64,000 bases of DNA, taken from NCBI RefSeq assembly GCF_003052165.1, contig NZ_CP024869.1, forward strand, positions 1,646,001 through 1,710,000, given 5' to 3'. Each line of letters opens with the position of its first letter. Within the stretch, counting starts at the first letter, position 1. Under the pieces are notes generated by a model. The model made no database searches and was not told the origin of the DNA. It saw only the letters and a list, made by a program, of their open reading frames with translations. The position numbers were made by a program, and so were the translations under genes. Shown one piece after another: positions 30,365-39,798 of the stretch. This stretch comes from Dietzia sp. JS16-p6b (GTDB lineage: Bacteria > Actinomycetota > Actinomycetes > Mycobacteriales > Mycobacteriaceae).

Positions 30365-30868
30365 TCACGAGGCGCGGGAACCCGAGGTGTCGACGAGGAC
30401 GGTGAACGGGCCGTCATTGACAGAACTGACCTGCATCATCGCGCCGAACTTGCCGGTCGTGACCTCGAGACCGCGGTCCCGGAGACCGCGGACCACCGCG
30501 TCGACGGCCGCTTCGGCCTGCTCGCCAGGGGCGGCGCGGGACCACGACGGCCTGCGCCCCTTGGTCGTCGACCCCATGAGGGTGAACTGGCTGACCACCA
30601 GGACGGGCGCGCCGACCTCGACCGCGCCCACCTCGACCGCACCGTCCCGGACCGCATCGTCCCGGAGTGCACCGTCGTCGTCCGCGCCCGACCGGCCCCG
30701 CAGGATGCGCAACTCGGCGATCTTGCGGACCATCGTGGAGACGTCCGTCTCGTCGTCGTCGGTCGACACGCCGAGCAGGACCAGAAGTCCGGCGCGGGGG
30801 AGTGCGCCCACCACGGCCCCGTCCACGGTCACAGACGCCTCGGTGACCCGCGAGATCACGGCTCTCAT
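30365..30868 (-). CDS. dtd: D-aminoacyl-tRNA deacylase with a repeat insertion
   Basis: Proofreading enzyme that removes D-amino acids from mischarged tRNA. The 167-residue product has [17 protein letters not shown] and [11 protein letters not shown], the two catalytic signatures (SQFTL and NxGP). Compared with the usual 140-150 residues it carries about 20 extra, a set of five-residue repeats ([25 protein letters not shown]) directly before [10 protein letters not shown]. The ATG start overlaps the methyltransferase stop (ATGA); it is the last gene of a three-gene operon with DUF3099 and that methyltransferase. Confidence 0.9.
   Translation of the reverse strand: MRAVISRVTEASVTVDGAVVGALPRAGLLVLLGVSTDDDETDVSTMVRKIAELRILRGRSGADDDGALRDDAVRDGAVEVGAVEVGAPVLVVSQFTLMGSTTKGRRPSWSRAAPGEQAEAAVDAVVRGLRDRGLEVTTGKFGAMMQVSSVNDGPFTVLVDTSGSRAS
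30609..30683 (-). repeat. five 15-bp tandem repeats inside dtd
   Basis: On the plus strand the units begin GCGCCGACCTCGACC, GCGCCCACCTCGACC, GCACCGTCCCGGACC, GCATCGTCCCGGAGT and GCACCGTCGTCGTCC. They keep the reading frame and encode five-residue repeats. Confidence 0.85.
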
Positions 30869-32481
30869 CGGTCCGCGGGTCCCGCGCAGGCCGCGGCCGA
30901 CACGCCGGGCGGGAGCATTCCGGGAACCCCGGCGGGGACCACGACACCGTGGAGGAACAGGTCGGCCACGACCCTGCGCACGGGGTCCGCCAGTGTCGCC
31001 GGGTCCTCGCCCGCCCCGGCGGCGGCCAGGACCACCAGATCCTCGAGGGGCAGCGCGCCCATCCGTGCACCCCGGAGGACGGTGGCGGTCAGGGGATCGA
31101 TCTCGTGGCGCCAGCGCGCGCCGGTGACGCGTTCGACGATCACCGATCCGGTCAGCGCCTCGGAATCGGGATCCTCTTCTCCCGGGGGATCGGGGTCCGG
31201 CGCCAGGCTCTCCGAGGAGTGGAGATGCACGTCGGGGGAGACCGTGAACACGGTCGTGTCCAGAGCCCGCGCCTGCCCGCCCTGCTGGTTCGTGGCCGAC
31301 CGCAGCCACGCCGACCGCGCGAAGTAGGCCTCGGCCTCGTCGCCGAGCCCCTCGTCGAAGGGGTGGGTCAGGTCCTCGCAGAGCACGGACGAGGCGCCGT
31401 CGATCCGCCGTAGGTAGACGTACCCGAACCCGACCCCGTCGACCTCGTGGTCGCCGAGATGGTCGAGCCAGGTCTCCGCGGCGAGGGCGGTGGACTCGTC
31501 ACGCGGATCCATGCCCTCGTCGGTGAGCCATGTCCACACGTAGAGCTCGGGGTCCGAGCGGTCGCGACGCAGCACCCAGGCCTCCACGCCCTCCGAGGGG
31601 ATCCACGACGCCACGTGGGTCCTCCAGTCGGTGTGCCGACGCTCCACCCACGAGGCGAGGATGACCGCGGTGCCGTTCTCGGTCAGGTGGCCGTCGACCC
31701 CGGAGACGACCGTCTGACTCGCACCGTCGAGGGCGAGGCCGGATTCCCGGTACGAGTGCCCGGGATCCGCGGGGCCCACCACGAACGGCGGGTTGGCGAC
31801 GACGCGGTCGAATCGGCGGTCGGCCACGGGCTCGAACCAGGGGCCGGACAGCAGTTCCCCGTCCAGCCCGTTGATCGCGAGCGTGGCGGCGGCCAACGCC
31901 AGGCACCGCGGGGTGATGTCGGTTCCCGTCGCCGTGGCCGCGGTCTCGAGGGCGTGCACCATCTGGATGCCGCAACCGGTGCCCAGATCGAGAACCGAAT
32001 CCACCCGCGAGGTGGGGGTGATCTTCAGGAGGGACAGCGTGGCCTGCCCCACTCCGAGAACGTGATCGGACCTCGTCGAGGAGTGCACCATCGACCCGTC
32101 TATGTCGGCGAACACCCATCGAGTGCCGTGGCCCGTGTCCACCGGGCGGAGGTCGAGGAGTGCACGAAGGCTTCCTCCGGGCGCGGACGGGCGCGTCCAC
32201 AACCCGGCGTCGATCCCGTCCTCGATGTCCACCCCGGGCAGGACCCGGACGATCTCGCTCTCGGGGACCGCGTCGTTCAGGACGAACAACCGGACCAGCG
32301 TCCCGGTCGGCCCGGCTGAGCGGGCGTGTCTCCGGACGGATGCCGAATCGGAGCGCGCGAGGGCTGCGATCGCCGCCGGCCCCAGGGCATCCTCCAACCC
32401 GGGAACCGTGAAGCGGTGGCGGCGGAAGGCCTCCGCCAGAAGCGGTGCGAGCCGGGTCAGCGTGGGGACTGCAGGGTTCAC
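30865..32481 (-). CDS. class I SAM-dependent methyltransferase with NPPF motif
   Basis: A 538-residue methyltransferase. A helical N-terminal domain of about 150 residues precedes the Rossmann domain with SAM motif [12 protein letters not shown] and the NPPF motif ([11 protein letters not shown]) found in enzymes that methylate nitrogen of adenine or glutamine. The C-terminal part is a second unassigned domain. Substrate unknown; a protein, RNA or DNA nitrogen is likely from NPPF. The GTG start at 32481 overlaps the DUF3099 stop, and the stop overlaps dtd, so all three are coupled. The frame stays open upstream to 32577, but that stretch is the DUF3099 gene. Confidence 0.83.
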   Translation of the reverse strand: MNPAVPTLTRLAPLLAEAFRRHRFTVPGLEDALGPAAIAALARSDSASVRRHARSAGPTGTLVRLFVLNDAVPESEIVRVLPGVDIEDGIDAGLWTRPSAPGGSLRALLDLRPVDTGHGTRWVFADIDGSMVHSSTRSDHVLGVGQATLSLLKITPTSRVDSVLDLGTGCGIQMVHALETAATATGTDITPRCLALAAATLAINGLDGELLSGPWFEPVADRRFDRVVANPPFVVGPADPGHSYRESGLALDGASQTVVSGVDGHLTENGTAVILASWVERRHTDWRTHVASWIPSEGVEAWVLRRDRSDPELYVWTWLTDEGMDPRDESTALAAETWLDHLGDHEVDGVGFGYVYLRRIDGASSVLCEDLTHPFDEGLGDEAEAYFARSAWLRSATNQQGGQARALDTTVFTVSPDVHLHSSESLAPDPDPPGEEDPDSEALTGSVIVERVTGARWRHEIDPLTATVLRGARMGALPLEDLVVLAAAGAGEDPATLADPVRRVVADLFLHGVVVPAGVPGMLPPGVSAAACAGPADR

Positions 32482-32990
32482 CGCGCGTTGTCGCTCTCGC
32501 CGGGGCCGTCGGCACGGCCGGGGGAGCCGGGGCCGTCCGGGGTCCCGTTGCCGGGACCGTGCCCGTGTTCTGAACATTCGGGTCCCGGGTCCTCGCCCAC
32601 CGGGCCCTGCAGGGAGAGAGTGGGACGCGAGGAGATGCCCGAGAGCCCCGGCGGCACGACGGACGGTGTGTTCGCGGACAGTGCGCCTGCGGTGTAGAGA
32701 CGTGCCTGCCCCTTGGGAAGCGGCGGCCTGTCATTGGCGCTGAGCACGGCGATCCACGGGATCGGGATGGACCCCGCGACGATGGCCAGTGCGATCCACG
32801 GGTTGTTCCACAGAGCCAGAGAACCCGCGGCCAGGAGCAACGCCGGGATCCGGACGGACATCAGGAGGAAATACCGTTTCTTCCGCGCCGCGAGCTCGTC
32901 CCGGTAGGACTCACGCGCGGCGGTGATCAGAACGGGCCTCGCGGAACCGTCCCGATCCTCGGACCGCGTGCGACGGGAGTCGGGTGCCAT
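32478..32990 (-). CDS. DUF3099 membrane protein
   Basis: A 170-residue protein with the DUF3099 start (VLITAARESYRDELAARKKRYFLLMSVRIP) and two membrane segments (about 45-62 and 66-83). The remainder is a Pro/Gly-rich cytoplasmic or external tail. Function unknown. TACCTT followed by 6 nt and ATG suggests leaderless initiation. It is divergent from the DUF3039 gene and heads the operon with the methyltransferase and dtd. Confidence 0.82.
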   Translation of the reverse strand: MAPDSRRTRSEDRDGSARPVLITAARESYRDELAARKKRYFLLMSVRIPALLLAAGSLALWNNPWIALAIVAGSIPIPWIAVLSANDRPPLPKGQARLYTAGALSANTPSVVPPGLSGISSRPTLSLQGPVGEDPGPECSEHGHGPGNGTPDGPGSPGRADGPGESDNAR

Positions 32991-33002
32991 GGCCCCAAGG
33001 TA
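32991..33002 (-). promoter_or_regulatory. leaderless promoter of the DUF3099 operon
   Basis: On the minus strand TACCTT (33002-32997) is followed by 6 nt and the ATG at 32990. Confidence 0.45.
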
Positions 33003-33047
33003 CTCCGGCGTTGGCGCCGCGGCCGTGGCGTGCGGCATCATGAGGGG

Positions 33048-33293
33048 GTGAGCACCACCCGGACCAAGACACTCGAGCGTCCCGAGGTCACCACGACCGA
33101 GGAGACGCAGGACGACGCGCCCAAGTTCTTCCACTACGTGGACAAGAGCAAGATCGCCGAGAGCGCGGTCATGGGCTCCTACGTGATCGCCCTGTGTGGC
33201 GAGGTGTTCCCGGTCACCCGGTCCGCCAAGCCGGGTTCTCCGGTCTGCCCCGAGTGCAAGCGCGTCTACGAGACCCTGAAGCCTGGTGAGTGA
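33048..33293 (+). CDS. DUF3039 small protein
   Basis: An 81-residue protein conserved in actinobacteria. The core FHYVDKSKIAESAVMGSYVIALCGEVFPV is the DUF3039 signature. Cysteines in CG and CPEC could form a zinc site. Function unknown. GTG 33048 is preceded by GAGGGG and also by CATCAT 6 nt away, so initiation could be either leaderless or SD-driven. It overlaps the following helicase gene by 8 bp, which suggests coupling. Confidence 0.85.
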   Translation: MSTTRTKTLERPEVTTTEETQDDAPKFFHYVDKSKIAESAVMGSYVIALCGEVFPVTRSAKPGSPVCPECKRVYETLKPGE

Positions 33294-35130
33294 TCCCGGC
33301 GCGGTCCCGGGCACCGAGGAGCAGACCGCAGATCCCGCCACCGCGACGGCCACCGGCGCACCACTGCGCGCATGGCAGCGGACCGCCCTTCGCAAGTACC
33401 TCATGGCACGGCCGAAGGACTTCCTCGCCGTGGCCACCCCCGGCGCCGGTAAGACGACGTTCGGTCTGCGCGTGGCCACCGAGCTCCTGGCCGACCGGAC
33501 GGTCGACGCGATCACGGTCGTCGCCCCCACCGAGCACCTCAAATTCCAGTGGGCCGAGGCCGCCGCGAGGGCGGGGATCGCGCTCGATCCCGAGTACTCC
33601 AATTCCTCGGGGGCACTGGCGCCGGAATTCCACGGCGTGGTGGTCACCTACGCCCAGGTGGCCTCGCACCCCTTCAAACACCGCGAACGGACCGCATCCC
33701 GCCGAACACTGGTGATCCTCGACGAGATCCACCACGGCGGGGACGCCAAGAGCTGGGGCGACGGCATCCGTGAGGCGTTCGACGACGCCGAGCGTCGGCT
33801 CTCGCTGACCGGCACCCCCTTCCGCTCGGACGACAGTCCCATCCCGTTCGTCACCTACGAGCCCGATGGCCAGGGCCATCAGCGGTCGAGGGCGGACCAC
33901 TCCTACGGCTACGCTGACGCCCTGGCCGACGGCGTCGTGCGGCCCGTCGTCTTCCTGGCCTACTCCGGCGAGGCCCGCTGGCGCACGAACGCCGGCGAGG
34001 AGTTCTCCGCCCGGCTCGGCGAACCGCTCAGCGCGGACCAGAACTCCCGCGCCTGGCGGGTCGCCCTGGACCCCCATGGCGACTGGATGCCGGCGGTGCT
34101 CCAGGCCGCGCACACCCGACTCCGGCAGATCCGGGCCGGCGGCGTCCCCGACGCCGGCGGGCTGGTGATCGCCACCGACCAGGAACGCGCTCGCGAGTAC
34201 GCGGCGCTGCTGACGGAGATCACGGGGCGTGCCCCCGTCGTCGTCCTGTCCGACGATCCCACTGCCTCGAGCCGGATCGGCGCGTTCTCCGCTTCGACGG
34301 ACGAGTGGATGGTCGCCGTCCGCATGGTGTCGGAGGGGGTGGACGTGCCGCGGTTGTGTGTGGGCGTGTACGCCACCAGCGCGTCGACCCCCCTGTACTT
34401 CGCCCAGGCCATCGGGCGGTTCGTCCGGTCGCGGAGGCCCGGGGAGACCGCGTCGGTGTTTCTGCCGTCGGTCCCGGTCCTGTTGCAGCTCGCGTCGCAG
34501 ATGGAGGCCCAGAGGGATCACGTCCTGGGCAAACCCCACCGCGAGGAGGGGCTCGAGGACGAACTCTTGGCCCAGGCCAACCAGCAGCAGGACGAACCCG
34601 ACACCGCCGACGAGGAGGACAGGGGATACATATCCCTCGGAGCGGACGCGGAGCTCGATCAGATCGTCTACGAAGGGTCCTCCTACGGCACCGCCACCTT
34701 CGCCGGGAGCGAGGAGGAGGCCGACTACATCGGGCTGCCGGGTCTGCTGGGTGCCGATGACGTCAAGGCGCTCCTGCGCCAGCGGGAGAAGGAGCAGATC
34801 CGGCGGACCTCCGGCGAGGTCACCGCATCCGGGCCCGTCGCCGTGGTGGGCGTGGGAACGGATCCGGCCATCTCCGGCACCACCTTGCCGGGAAACGCCG
34901 GCGGCCCGGGCGCGCACGCGGGCGCGGCGGCCGCCCGGGTGGCCTCCGCGGCGGAGCTGAAGGACCTCCGGCGGCAGCTCAACACGCTGGTCTCGGTGTA
35001 CTCCGGCCGTCTGGGCAGGTCCCACGGCGCGATCCACACGCAGCTGCGCAACGCCTGCGGGGGTCCACCGGTGCCGATGGCCTCGGCCGATCAGATCCGG
35101 GAGCGAATCTCCTTGCTGCGGAGCTGGTGA
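33286..35130 (+). CDS. superfamily 2 helicase with DEIH box
   Basis: A 614-residue ATP-dependent helicase. Walker A TPGAGKT is at 51-57, motif II is DEIH (LVILDEIHHGGD), motif III is LTGTPFRSD, and the second RecA-like domain ends in the arginine-finger motif QAIGRFVRSRRPGE. The layout resembles restriction-type and DNA-repair SF2 helicases. The C-terminal region has a long acidic and Gln-rich linker and a small helical domain (AELKDLRRQLNTLVSVYSGRLG) that is found in actinobacterial members only. It begins inside the DUF3039 gene, an arrangement that is common in Mycobacteriales. Function unknown; DNA repair is plausible. Confidence 0.87.
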   Translation: MSDPGAVPGTEEQTADPATATATGAPLRAWQRTALRKYLMARPKDFLAVATPGAGKTTFGLRVATELLADRTVDAITVVAPTEHLKFQWAEAAARAGIALDPEYSNSSGALAPEFHGVVVTYAQVASHPFKHRERTASRRTLVILDEIHHGGDAKSWGDGIREAFDDAERRLSLTGTPFRSDDSPIPFVTYEPDGQGHQRSRADHSYGYADALADGVVRPVVFLAYSGEARWRTNAGEEFSARLGEPLSADQNSRAWRVALDPHGDWMPAVLQAAHTRLRQIRAGGVPDAGGLVIATDQERAREYAALLTEITGRAPVVVLSDDPTASSRIGAFSASTDEWMVAVRMVSEGVDVPRLCVGVYATSASTPLYFAQAIGRFVRSRRPGETASVFLPSVPVLLQLASQMEAQRDHVLGKPHREEGLEDELLAQANQQQDEPDTADEEDRGYISLGADAELDQIVYEGSSYGTATFAGSEEEADYIGLPGLLGADDVKALLRQREKEQIRRTSGEVTASGPVAVVGVGTDPAISGTTLPGNAGGPGAHAGAAAARVASAAELKDLRRQLNTLVSVYSGRLGRSHGAIHTQLRNACGGPPVPMASADQIRERISLLRSW

Positions 35131-35170
35131 CCGGCGGGAGTCCCGCGACCCCACCTCCGATACCGGAAGA

Positions 35171-35199
35171 AGGGCCCCGCCGCCGGCGGGGCCCTCTTT
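35171..35199. terminator. terminator between the DEIH helicase gene and sigA
   Basis: AGGGCCCCGCC-GCC-GGCGGGGCCCT forms an 11-bp stem followed on the plus strand by CTTT. It serves convergent genes. Confidence 0.8.
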
Positions 35200-35211
35200 C
35201 GCTATCCGGGG

Positions 35212-36597
35212 TCAGTCCAGGTAGTCGCGCAGGACCTGGGATCGCGAGGGGTGACGCAGTTTCGACATGGTCTTGGACTCGATCTGGCGGATCCGCTCGC
35301 GCGTGACGCCGTAGACCTGCCCGATCTCGTCGAGCGTGCGGGGCAGCCCGTCGGTGAGGCCGAAGCGCAAGCGCACAACGCCCGCCTCGCGCTCGGAGAG
35401 GGTGTCGAGAACGGAGCGGAGCTGGTCCTGCAGGAGGGTGAAGCTCACGGCGTCCACGGCCACCACGGCCTCGGAGTCCTCGATGAAGTCGCCGAGCTGC
35501 GAGTCGCCCTCGTCACCGATGGTCTGGTCGAGCGAGATGGGCTCTCGCGCGTACTGCTGGATCTCCAGCACCTTCTCGGGGGTGATGTCCATCTCCTTGG
35601 CGAGCTCCTCCGGGGTGGGCTCGCGGCCCAGGTCCTGGAGGAGCTCCCGCTGGATGCGGCCGAGTTTGTTGATGACCTCCACCATGTGGACCGGGATCCG
35701 GATGGTGCGGGCCTGGTCGGCCATGGCGCGTGTGATGGCCTGGCGGATCCACCACGTCGCGTAGGTCGAGAACTTGTACCCCTTGGTGTAGTCGAACTTC
35801 TCCACAGCGCGGATCAGGCCGAGGTTGCCCTCCTGGATGAGGTCCAGGAACGCCATTCCGCGACCGGTGTACCGCTTGGCAAGGGACACGACGAGGCGGA
35901 GGTTGGCCTCGAGCAGATGGTTCTTGGCGCGGACCCCGTCCCGCTCGATCCACTTGTAGTCCCGTCGCTGGGCGGTGGTGAGCTTCTCACCGCGCTCCGC
36001 GACCTGCGCCATGAACCAGGTGGCGTAGAGGCCGGCCTCGATCCGCTTGGCCAGCTCGACCTCCTCCTCGGCGTTGAGCAGGGCGACCTTGCCGATCTGC
36101 TTGAGGTAGGCGCGGACGGAGTCGGCGGACGCGGTGAGCTCGGCGTCCTTGCGGGCCTGGCGGAGGGCCTCGGACTCGTCCTCGTCCCAGACGAAGTCTC
36201 CCGACGCCTTGTCCTTGGCGGTGGGGCCGTCCTTGGTCTCCTCGTCGGCCTCCGCGTCCTCGACGTCGACGACGTCGACCTCGACGTCCTCGAGTTCGGC
36301 GGTGTCCGGTTCGACCTCGAGGGCCTCGACGGGTGCGTCATCGATCGGCGCGGCGTCCGCGGGCTCGCCCGCACCCGCCGTCTTCTTGGCCGCGGTCTTC
36401 TTCGCGGCGGTCTTCTTGGCTGCCGTCTTCTTGGCGGGAGCGGTCTTCTTGGCCGCGGTCTTCTTGGCGGCAGCGGTCTTCTTCCCGGGTGTCCTGCTCG
36501 CCGAGGTCTTCTTGGCGGGGGCCTCGCCCGTGACCTCTGTGTCCGACGGATCGCCGCTCATCGCGGAATCCGAACTGGTGGTCTTCGTGGCTGCCAC
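35212..36597 (-). CDS. sigA: primary sigma factor SigA
   Basis: Housekeeping sigma factor of 461 residues. The N-terminal third is unusual: a lysine/alanine-rich tract with repeated KKTAAK units (about residues 22-75), then a very acidic stretch, as in other actinobacterial HrdB/SigA proteins. Region 1.2 begins [22 protein letters not shown]. Region 2 holds [26 protein letters not shown], and region 4.2 [26 protein letters not shown] 36597 has GAAGGGG upstream. The frame is open for another 92 codons, but that is the leader and has no homology. The order sigA then ppgK and suhB upstream matches mycobacteria. Confidence 0.96.
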   Translation of the reverse strand: MAATKTTSSDSAMSGDPSDTEVTGEAPAKKTSASRTPGKKTAAAKKTAAKKTAPAKKTAAKKTAAKKTAAKKTAGAGEPADAAPIDDAPVEALEVEPDTAELEDVEVDVVDVEDAEADEETKDGPTAKDKASGDFVWDEDESEALRQARKDAELTASADSVRAYLKQIGKVALLNAEEEVELAKRIEAGLYATWFMAQVAERGEKLTTAQRRDYKWIERDGVRAKNHLLEANLRLVVSLAKRYTGRGMAFLDLIQEGNLGLIRAVEKFDYTKGYKFSTYATWWIRQAITRAMADQARTIRIPVHMVEVINKLGRIQRELLQDLGREPTPEELAKEMDITPEKVLEIQQYAREPISLDQTIGDEGDSQLGDFIEDSEAVVAVDAVSFTLLQDQLRSVLDTLSEREAGVVRLRFGLTDGLPRTLDEIGQVYGVTRERIRQIESKTMSKLRHPSRSQVLRDYLD

Positions 36598-36726
36598 AAA
36601 CGCCCCTTCACAACCGGTGATTCGATGGGAAACGGGGATCGACGCCGCACAGTGTGCCGACTCGCGAGCCGTCCGCCTTGCGGTACCGGTCCCGTCCCCG
36701 GCCGGTAGGTGATACCGGCCTGCGCC

Positions 36727-36732
36727 ATTGTA
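36727..36732 (-). promoter_or_regulatory. sigA promoter -10
   Basis: TACAAT on the minus strand (36732-36727) is a near-consensus -10. It would give a leader of about 120 nt. No strong -35 is seen. Confidence 0.5.
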
Positions 36733-36778
36733 ACGAGGATCCGGTCCGGAGGTCGCATCAGGCGCTGTCGCCGAGGGA

Positions 36779-37624
36779 TCAGTGGTCGGACGGGGACACC
36801 GTCGCGTCCAGGTCCAGCAGTCCGGTGCTCGCCGCCGCGTACAGGGCGGCCCCGATGATCCCGGCGTCGCCACGTCGGACCGCCACGCGAACCGGGGTAC
36901 GGTTCTCCAGCAGCGGGAACCACTCCTCGGCGGCCTCGCTGATCGCGCCCCCGATGACGAAGGCGCGCGGCCAGAGCAGGTCCTCGAGGGACCGCAGGAC
37001 GTTGGACACGTGCGGTGCCCACTGCTCGTAGGTCAGCCCGTCACGATGCCGCACCGCCGCGGAGGCGAGGTGTTCGGCCTCGTCGACCCCCCGACCGTCG
37101 ATGTCGTGGACCAGAAGGTGCCCGAACTCCGTGTTGGGGATCAGATGACCGTTCAGCAGCAGCGCCGACCCGATGCCCGTGCCGAAGGTCAGGAGGATCA
37201 CCAGGCCGTCCACACCCTCGCCGGCGCCGTAGTGCACCTCCGTGATCCCCGCGGCGTCGGCGTCGTTGAGCATCACCACCGGGCGCCCCGGGAGGTGTTC
37301 GGCGAACAGTGCGACGACGTCGCAGCCCACCCAGGAGCCGTCGATGTTGTGGGCGATCCGCGCGATCCCGTCGTGGATGACGCTGGGTAGCGCCACGCCC
37401 ACCGGTCCGTCCCACCCGAGCTCCTCGACCATCGAGCGGATGACCCCGGCGACGGCGTCCGGTGTCGCCGGCTGCGGGGTCGGGCGTGTCAGCCGGTCGC
37501 CGACGAGCTCGCCGGTGCCCAGATCGACCCGGCCGACCTTGATCCCGGTGCCACCGACGTCCACCCCCACGCCGGTGGGGGTGTCCGATTCCTGGGTGCG
37601 CTCGGAGGGGCTGGTGGTCGGCAT
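36779..37624 (-). CDS. ppgK: polyphosphate glucokinase
   Basis: ROK-family kinase that phosphorylates glucose with polyphosphate or ATP. The 281-residue protein has the phosphate motif [15 protein letters not shown] at about 19-33, the [16 protein letters not shown] segment with the catalytic aspartate, [25 protein letters not shown], and the late motif FVIGGAISE. The polyphosphate-specific family is supported by length and by position next to sigA and suhB as in mycobacteria. ATG 37624 has CGGGAG upstream. It is divergent from suhB. Confidence 0.9.
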   Translation of the reverse strand: MPTTSPSERTQESDTPTGVGVDVGGTGIKVGRVDLGTGELVGDRLTRPTPQPATPDAVAGVIRSMVEELGWDGPVGVALPSVIHDGIARIAHNIDGSWVGCDVVALFAEHLPGRPVVMLNDADAAGITEVHYGAGEGVDGLVILLTFGTGIGSALLLNGHLIPNTEFGHLLVHDIDGRGVDEAEHLASAAVRHRDGLTYEQWAPHVSNVLRSLEDLLWPRAFVIGGAISEAAEEWFPLLENRTPVRVAVRRGDAGIIGAALYAAASTGLLDLDATVSPSDH

Positions 37625-37781
37625 CTCTGGCTCCCGTGGGACGGGCCGCGGGGTCACGGCCGAGGGTTGGAGACCACCGGGCCGGCGGGGCACGATGGGG
37701 GCGGGCGAGCACCCGTTCGTCAGAGTATCCGTCCGGTGCGCCGGGGGGCCGGGCCATTCGGAGACGACGAGGGGAGAGGAA

Positions 37782-38657
37782 GTGTCGGAGCAGACGGTGG
37801 AGGGCCTCGCCGGACGAGACCATCCGGTGGATGTCGACGAGTTGAGGGTGTTCGCGGAGCGGCTCGCGGTCTCGGGCGGGGGCGTCGCCCGGCGGATGCT
37901 GGAGCGGTTCGACTCCTCGGGGCTCGATCCACGCGCCAAGAGTTCGGCGACCGACCCGGTCACCGTCATCGATACCACCGTCGAGCGGCACCTGCGCGAG
38001 CTGGTGAGCACCGAGCGGCCGGGCGACCGGGTCCTGGGTGAGGAGGGCGGCGAGGAGGTCAGCGAGGAGCCCGCGGCCACGGGACGGGGTGTGGTCAGGT
38101 GGGTGGTGGATCCGGTCGACGGCACCGTGAACCTCCTCTACGGGATCCCCTTCACGGCCGTCTCCGTGGCCGCCGAGGTCGACGGGGTGGTGGTCGCGGG
38201 GGCGGTGCACAACATCGTCACCGGTGAGACCTGGACCGCAGCGGTCGGCCGCGGATCCAGCCTCCGATCCGCCGCGGGAACGGTCACCGAACTCGCCGCG
38301 TCATCGTGTGACGATCTGTCGATGGCGCTCGTCGGCACCGGGTTCTCCTACGATGCGGAGATCCGTGCGGAGCAGGGGCGGACGGTCGCGGCCCTTCTCC
38401 CGACCATCCGTGACATCAGGCGGTGTGGCTCCGCGGCGTTGGACCTGTGCATGGTCGCCACCGGCCGCGTCGACGCCTACTTCGAGCGCTGCCTCAAGCC
38501 ATGGGACCACGCGGCCGGGGCGCTGATCGCGGCCGAGGCCGGCGCGATGGTGAGGGTCGCCGCCGACGACGAGGTCCCCACCGTCGCCGCCGCGCCCGGT
38601 GTGGCGGAGGAACTCCTGGCCGCGCTCGAGGCCCTCGGGGACCCCGTCAGCAGTTGA
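37782..38657 (+). CDS. suhB: inositol monophosphatase family protein SuhB
   Basis: Mg-dependent phosphatase of 291 residues that releases inositol from inositol phosphate, a step toward phosphatidylinositol and mannosylated lipids in Mycobacteriales. Metal-binding motifs are WVVDPVDGTVN and KPWDHAAGALIAAEAGA; the first metal-binding glutamate is in LGEEGGEE. GTG 37782 follows GGGGAGAGGA. The upstream open frame (from 37242) is antisense to ppgK and is not coding. It overlaps the convergent cei gene by 11 bp. Confidence 0.92.
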   Translation: MSEQTVEGLAGRDHPVDVDELRVFAERLAVSGGGVARRMLERFDSSGLDPRAKSSATDPVTVIDTTVERHLRELVSTERPGDRVLGEEGGEEVSEEPAATGRGVVRWVVDPVDGTVNLLYGIPFTAVSVAAEVDGVVVAGAVHNIVTGETWTAAVGRGSSLRSAAGTVTELAASSCDDLSMALVGTGFSYDAEIRAEQGRTVAALLPTIRDIRRCGSAALDLCMVATGRVDAYFERCLKPWDHAAGALIAAEAGAMVRVAADDEVPTVAAAPGVAEELLAALEALGDPVSS

Positions 38658-39285
38658 CCGAGCGCGCCGCGTCCAGCTCGGCGGAGATCGGTTGACGCCC
38701 CAGCTTCAGCTCGTCGAGGGCCCCGACGCTCTCGGCCGAGTCCGACAACCGGGAGAAGATCGTCCCGAGCACCAGGTCCACCGACGGATCGGTCCGCCCG
38801 TCGGACACCAACTGCATGCACGGCGCCGCGAGCGAGAGCGAGCGCGCGCTCGCCTGGCCGGCCTCCCCGTACCGGATCTGGCCGTGGCACTCCAGATCCT
38901 GGGCGTAGATGGGGTCATTGCCGGTGGCGTCGGCCCCCACCGGTTGGAATCCGCGCTCGGCGAGCTGGGCGGCGACCGCGCCCGCCTGCCCGCTCTGCCC
39001 GTTCGCGTTGAGCACCCGGATCCTCGTGTCCGACAGCACGGCCGGCTCGACGGAGTCGAGCGCACCGGCGGGTTGCTCCTCCAGGCCCGCCTCCTGCGCG
39101 GCCGGCGTCACCGGGCAGGCGGCGGCCTGTGTCGCCGCATCGCTCCCCCTCAGGGCGGTCACCCACACGAGACACCCGAGGACCAGCGCGGCCACCACGA
39201 ACAGGACGTAGGGGCTGCGCATCCGACCGAACCCCCGAGCGGGGGTCGGACTGGGAGTCGCCTGGGCGCTGAGGTGGACGACCAT
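38647..39285 (-). CDS. cei: envelope integrity protein Cei (LytR C-terminal domain)
   Basis: Membrane-anchored cell-envelope protein of 212 residues, orthologous by position to mycobacterial Rv2700 (Cei). One membrane segment lies at about 24-45 (SPYVLFVVAALVLGCLVWVTAL). The outside part is a LytR_C domain (TRIRVLNANGQSGQAGAVAAQLAERGF) with four cysteines that could form disulphides. ATG 39285 has AGGAAAGG upstream. Loss of Cei in mycobacteria weakens the envelope (known from the family). Confidence 0.88.
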   Translation of the reverse strand: MVVHLSAQATPSPTPARGFGRMRSPYVLFVVAALVLGCLVWVTALRGSDAATQAAACPVTPAAQEAGLEEQPAGALDSVEPAVLSDTRIRVLNANGQSGQAGAVAAQLAERGFQPVGADATGNDPIYAQDLECHGQIRYGEAGQASARSLSLAAPCMQLVSDGRTDPSVDLVLGTIFSRLSDSAESVGALDELKLGRQPISAELDAARSVNC

Positions 39286-39418
39286 GAGGGCCTTTCCTGC
39301 AGGGGAAACGGTGTCGGAGCCCGGCCCGGGTCCGCTCCATCACTGTAATCGCCGCGCGACCGGGGGCCCGGCGGGGACACGGCCCGCCAGCGCGGATGAA
39401 ATCCCTGCTGGATTCCGC

Positions 39419-39424
39419 TAATAT
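39419..39424 (+). promoter_or_regulatory. promoter -10 of the DUF4193 gene
   Basis: TAATAT is a near-consensus -10, unusually AT-rich here, 67 nt before the ATG at 39492. Confidence 0.45.
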
Positions 39425-39491
39425 GCGGGCGCCGGTCGGTCCACGATCGCACCGTCCGCCCCTCGTCACCAGACCGCTAGAGAAGAGACAC

Positions 39492-39794
39492 ATGGCAACC
39501 GACTACGACGCACCCCGCCGGACCGAAGCCGACGAGCTGGCCGGCGATTCGCTGGAGGAACTCAAGGCCCGAAGGGCGGAGGGTGCCACCGGCGAGGTCG
39601 ACGTCGACGAGACGGACACCGCCGAGTCCTACGAGCTCCCCGGGGCGGACCTCTCGGGGGAGGAACTCACCGTCCGTGTGATCCCCGAGCAGGACAACGA
39701 GTTCACCTGCGGCGAGTGTTTCCTCGTCCATCACCGCAGCCGGTTCGCCGAGGAGAGGGACGGTCTGCCGATCTGCGTGGACTGCGCCGGCTGA
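39492..39794 (+). CDS. DUF4193 zinc-ribbon protein (Rv2699-like)
   Basis: A 100-residue acidic protein beginning MATDYDAPRR, a strongly conserved start in Mycobacteriales. The N-terminal two thirds is disordered and acidic. The C-terminus holds CGEC and CVDC, a four-cysteine zinc ribbon. The motif FTCGECFLVHHRSRFA is typical. Function unknown; abundance and conservation suggest a core role, perhaps at RNA polymerase or ribosome (speculation). Its neighbours cei and DUF3093 match the mycobacterial order. Confidence 0.9.
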   Translation: MATDYDAPRRTEADELAGDSLEELKARRAEGATGEVDVDETDTAESYELPGADLSGEELTVRVIPEQDNEFTCGECFLVHHRSRFAEERDGLPICVDCAG

Positions 39795-39798
39795 TCGT

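Noticed and set aside
36333-36533. Lysine-rich tract in sigA considered as a separate small basic gene.
   Set aside because: It is in frame with sigA and typical of actinobacterial primary sigma factors.
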